Shown: one piece after another, positions 31,907 through 32,374 of the stretch
Position numbering within the stretch: position 1 is the first letter of the stretch
Layout: every line of letters begins with the position of its first letter
Source: Actinomycetes bacterium
Lineage (GTDB): Bacteria > Actinomycetota > Acidimicrobiia > Acidimicrobiales > Palsa-688
Assembly (NCBI GenBank): GCA_021808425.1
Contig: JAKBBS010000008.1
Location: 5,298 to 37,671, forward strand
Length of the DNA stretch: 32,374 nucleotides
Direction of reading: 5' to 3'
Notes under the pieces: generated by a model
Database searches by the model: none
What the model saw: only the letters and a program-made list of their open reading frames with translations
What the model was told of the DNA's origin: nothing
Made by a program: the position numbers and the translations under genes

Positions 31907-32374
31907 CTAAGCCGCTAAGGGGTCGTGGCCTCGGCCAATGAGTGGTCGAGCTTCGGACGACACCTTTTCACGTACCTCCGGTCTCATCATTTCCGCAGTT
32001 CCAAGATCGACCCTGATGCCGAGCAGGTCACTGATCTCGAGTTTGAGCTGAATCAAGTCGAGCAGGCTGAGGCGTTCCAGAGGAATGTCGACGAGTAGAT
32101 CGAGGTCGGATTCGGGGTCGTCCTCGCCCCTCGCAACCGAGCCGAAGACGAGCACCTCCACGGCGCCATGGGCGGCCGCCACAGCGAGGATCCGCTCTCG
32201 GTTGTTGGCAAGCAGGTCGCTCGGGCGAAGCTTCGCGTGACATGCTGCGAGGAGCCGCTCCGTTGTTTTGAGCGTCGGGACGGTCCTACCTTTTTCGTAA
32301 CGGTTTATCGCAGGCTGTGAAGTGCCCGCACGCCTGGCGACTTCTGCTTGAGACAATCCTGCACCTAGACGAGC
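31907..32374 (-). CDS. XRE helix-turn-helix fused to minimal nucleotidyltransferase (MNT), N-terminus beyond right edge
   Basis: At least 155 residues, still open at the window edge. The visible N-terminal part is an XRE/Cro helix-turn-helix (ARLGAGLSQAEVARRAGTSQ, then PAINRYEKGRTVPTL). The C-terminal part is a polymerase-beta-type minimal nucleotidyltransferase with VEVLVFGSVARGEDDPESDL: the GSxARG signature and an Asp pair in SDLDLLVD for metal binding. MNT proteins act as antitoxins that AMPylate or neutralise HEPN toxins, and the fused DNA-binding domain would give self-regulation. No HEPN partner lies downstream in the window, so it is either solitary or paired with a gene past the right edge. 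TTG 32356 is not the real start, since homologous sequence continues upstream of it. Confidence 0.85.
   Translation of the reverse strand, partial: ARLGAGLSQAEVARRAGTSQPAINRYEKGRTVPTLKTTERLLAACHAKLRPSDLLANNRERILAVAAAHGAVEVLVFGSVARGEDDPESDLDLLVDIPLERLSLLDLIQLKLEISDLLGIRVDLGTAEMMRPEVREKVSSEARPLIGRGHDPLAA

Overview
The window is GC-rich and reads as an actinomycete of the class Acidimicrobiia. The strongest hint is the left-edge protein, built from a 42-residue repeat (core [16 protein letters not shown]) that I associate with secreted proteins of that class. Leaderless gene starts and the SNF2-helicase/SWIM-protein pair also fit Actinomycetota. The assignment is an inference from family knowledge, not a database match.

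Layout. 1-529 (-): 3'-truncated secreted repeat protein. 655-1362 (-): coiled-coil protein with a conserved C-terminal domain, divergent from 1356-5056 (+), a SNF2 ATPase and a SWIM zinc-finger protein. 5060-5242 (-): remnant of a DUF4143-type ATPase. 5346-8267 (+): large ATP-binding LuxR regulator. 8470-17733 (+): 3087-residue surface protein (signal region, Gly-rich region, Ig-like repeats, a large duplicated beta-rich module, a Kelch propeller, C-terminal membrane anchor). 17702-30256: glycan-assembly cluster on both strands with four GT4-type proteins, an FkbM-like protein, two GT2 enzymes, three small coiled-coil proteins, a UDP-xylose synthase-like enzyme and UDP-glucose dehydrogenase. 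30324-30889 (-): mazEF toxin-antitoxin pair. 30998-31897 (+): short-chain dehydrogenase. 31907-32374 (-): XRE-nucleotidyltransferase fusion, cut by the right edge.

How it may work together (inference). UDP-glucose dehydrogenase and the UXS-like enzyme would supply UDP-glucuronate and UDP-xylose. The two GT2 enzymes and the intact GT4 enzymes would build a surface glycan, and the giant cell-surface protein next door is a plausible acceptor or partner, perhaps controlled by the LuxR ATPase just upstream. The most unusual aspect is that three cluster members have lost family-defining catalytic residues while keeping the fold and long open frames: a GT4 paralogue, a second GT4 and the FkbM-like protein. 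Three tiny coiled-coil genes also sit directly beside glycosyltransferases. Together these suggest a glycosyltransferase assembly with pseudoenzyme and coiled-coil scaffold subunits.

Expression signals. Many starts lie 5-7 nt downstream of a TAnnnT -10 hexamer, so leaderless mRNAs are likely common here. No rRNA, tRNA, CRISPR array or insertion sequence was recognised. No stretch above 300 bases lacks a gene; the longest gaps are 5243-5345 and 8268-8469.
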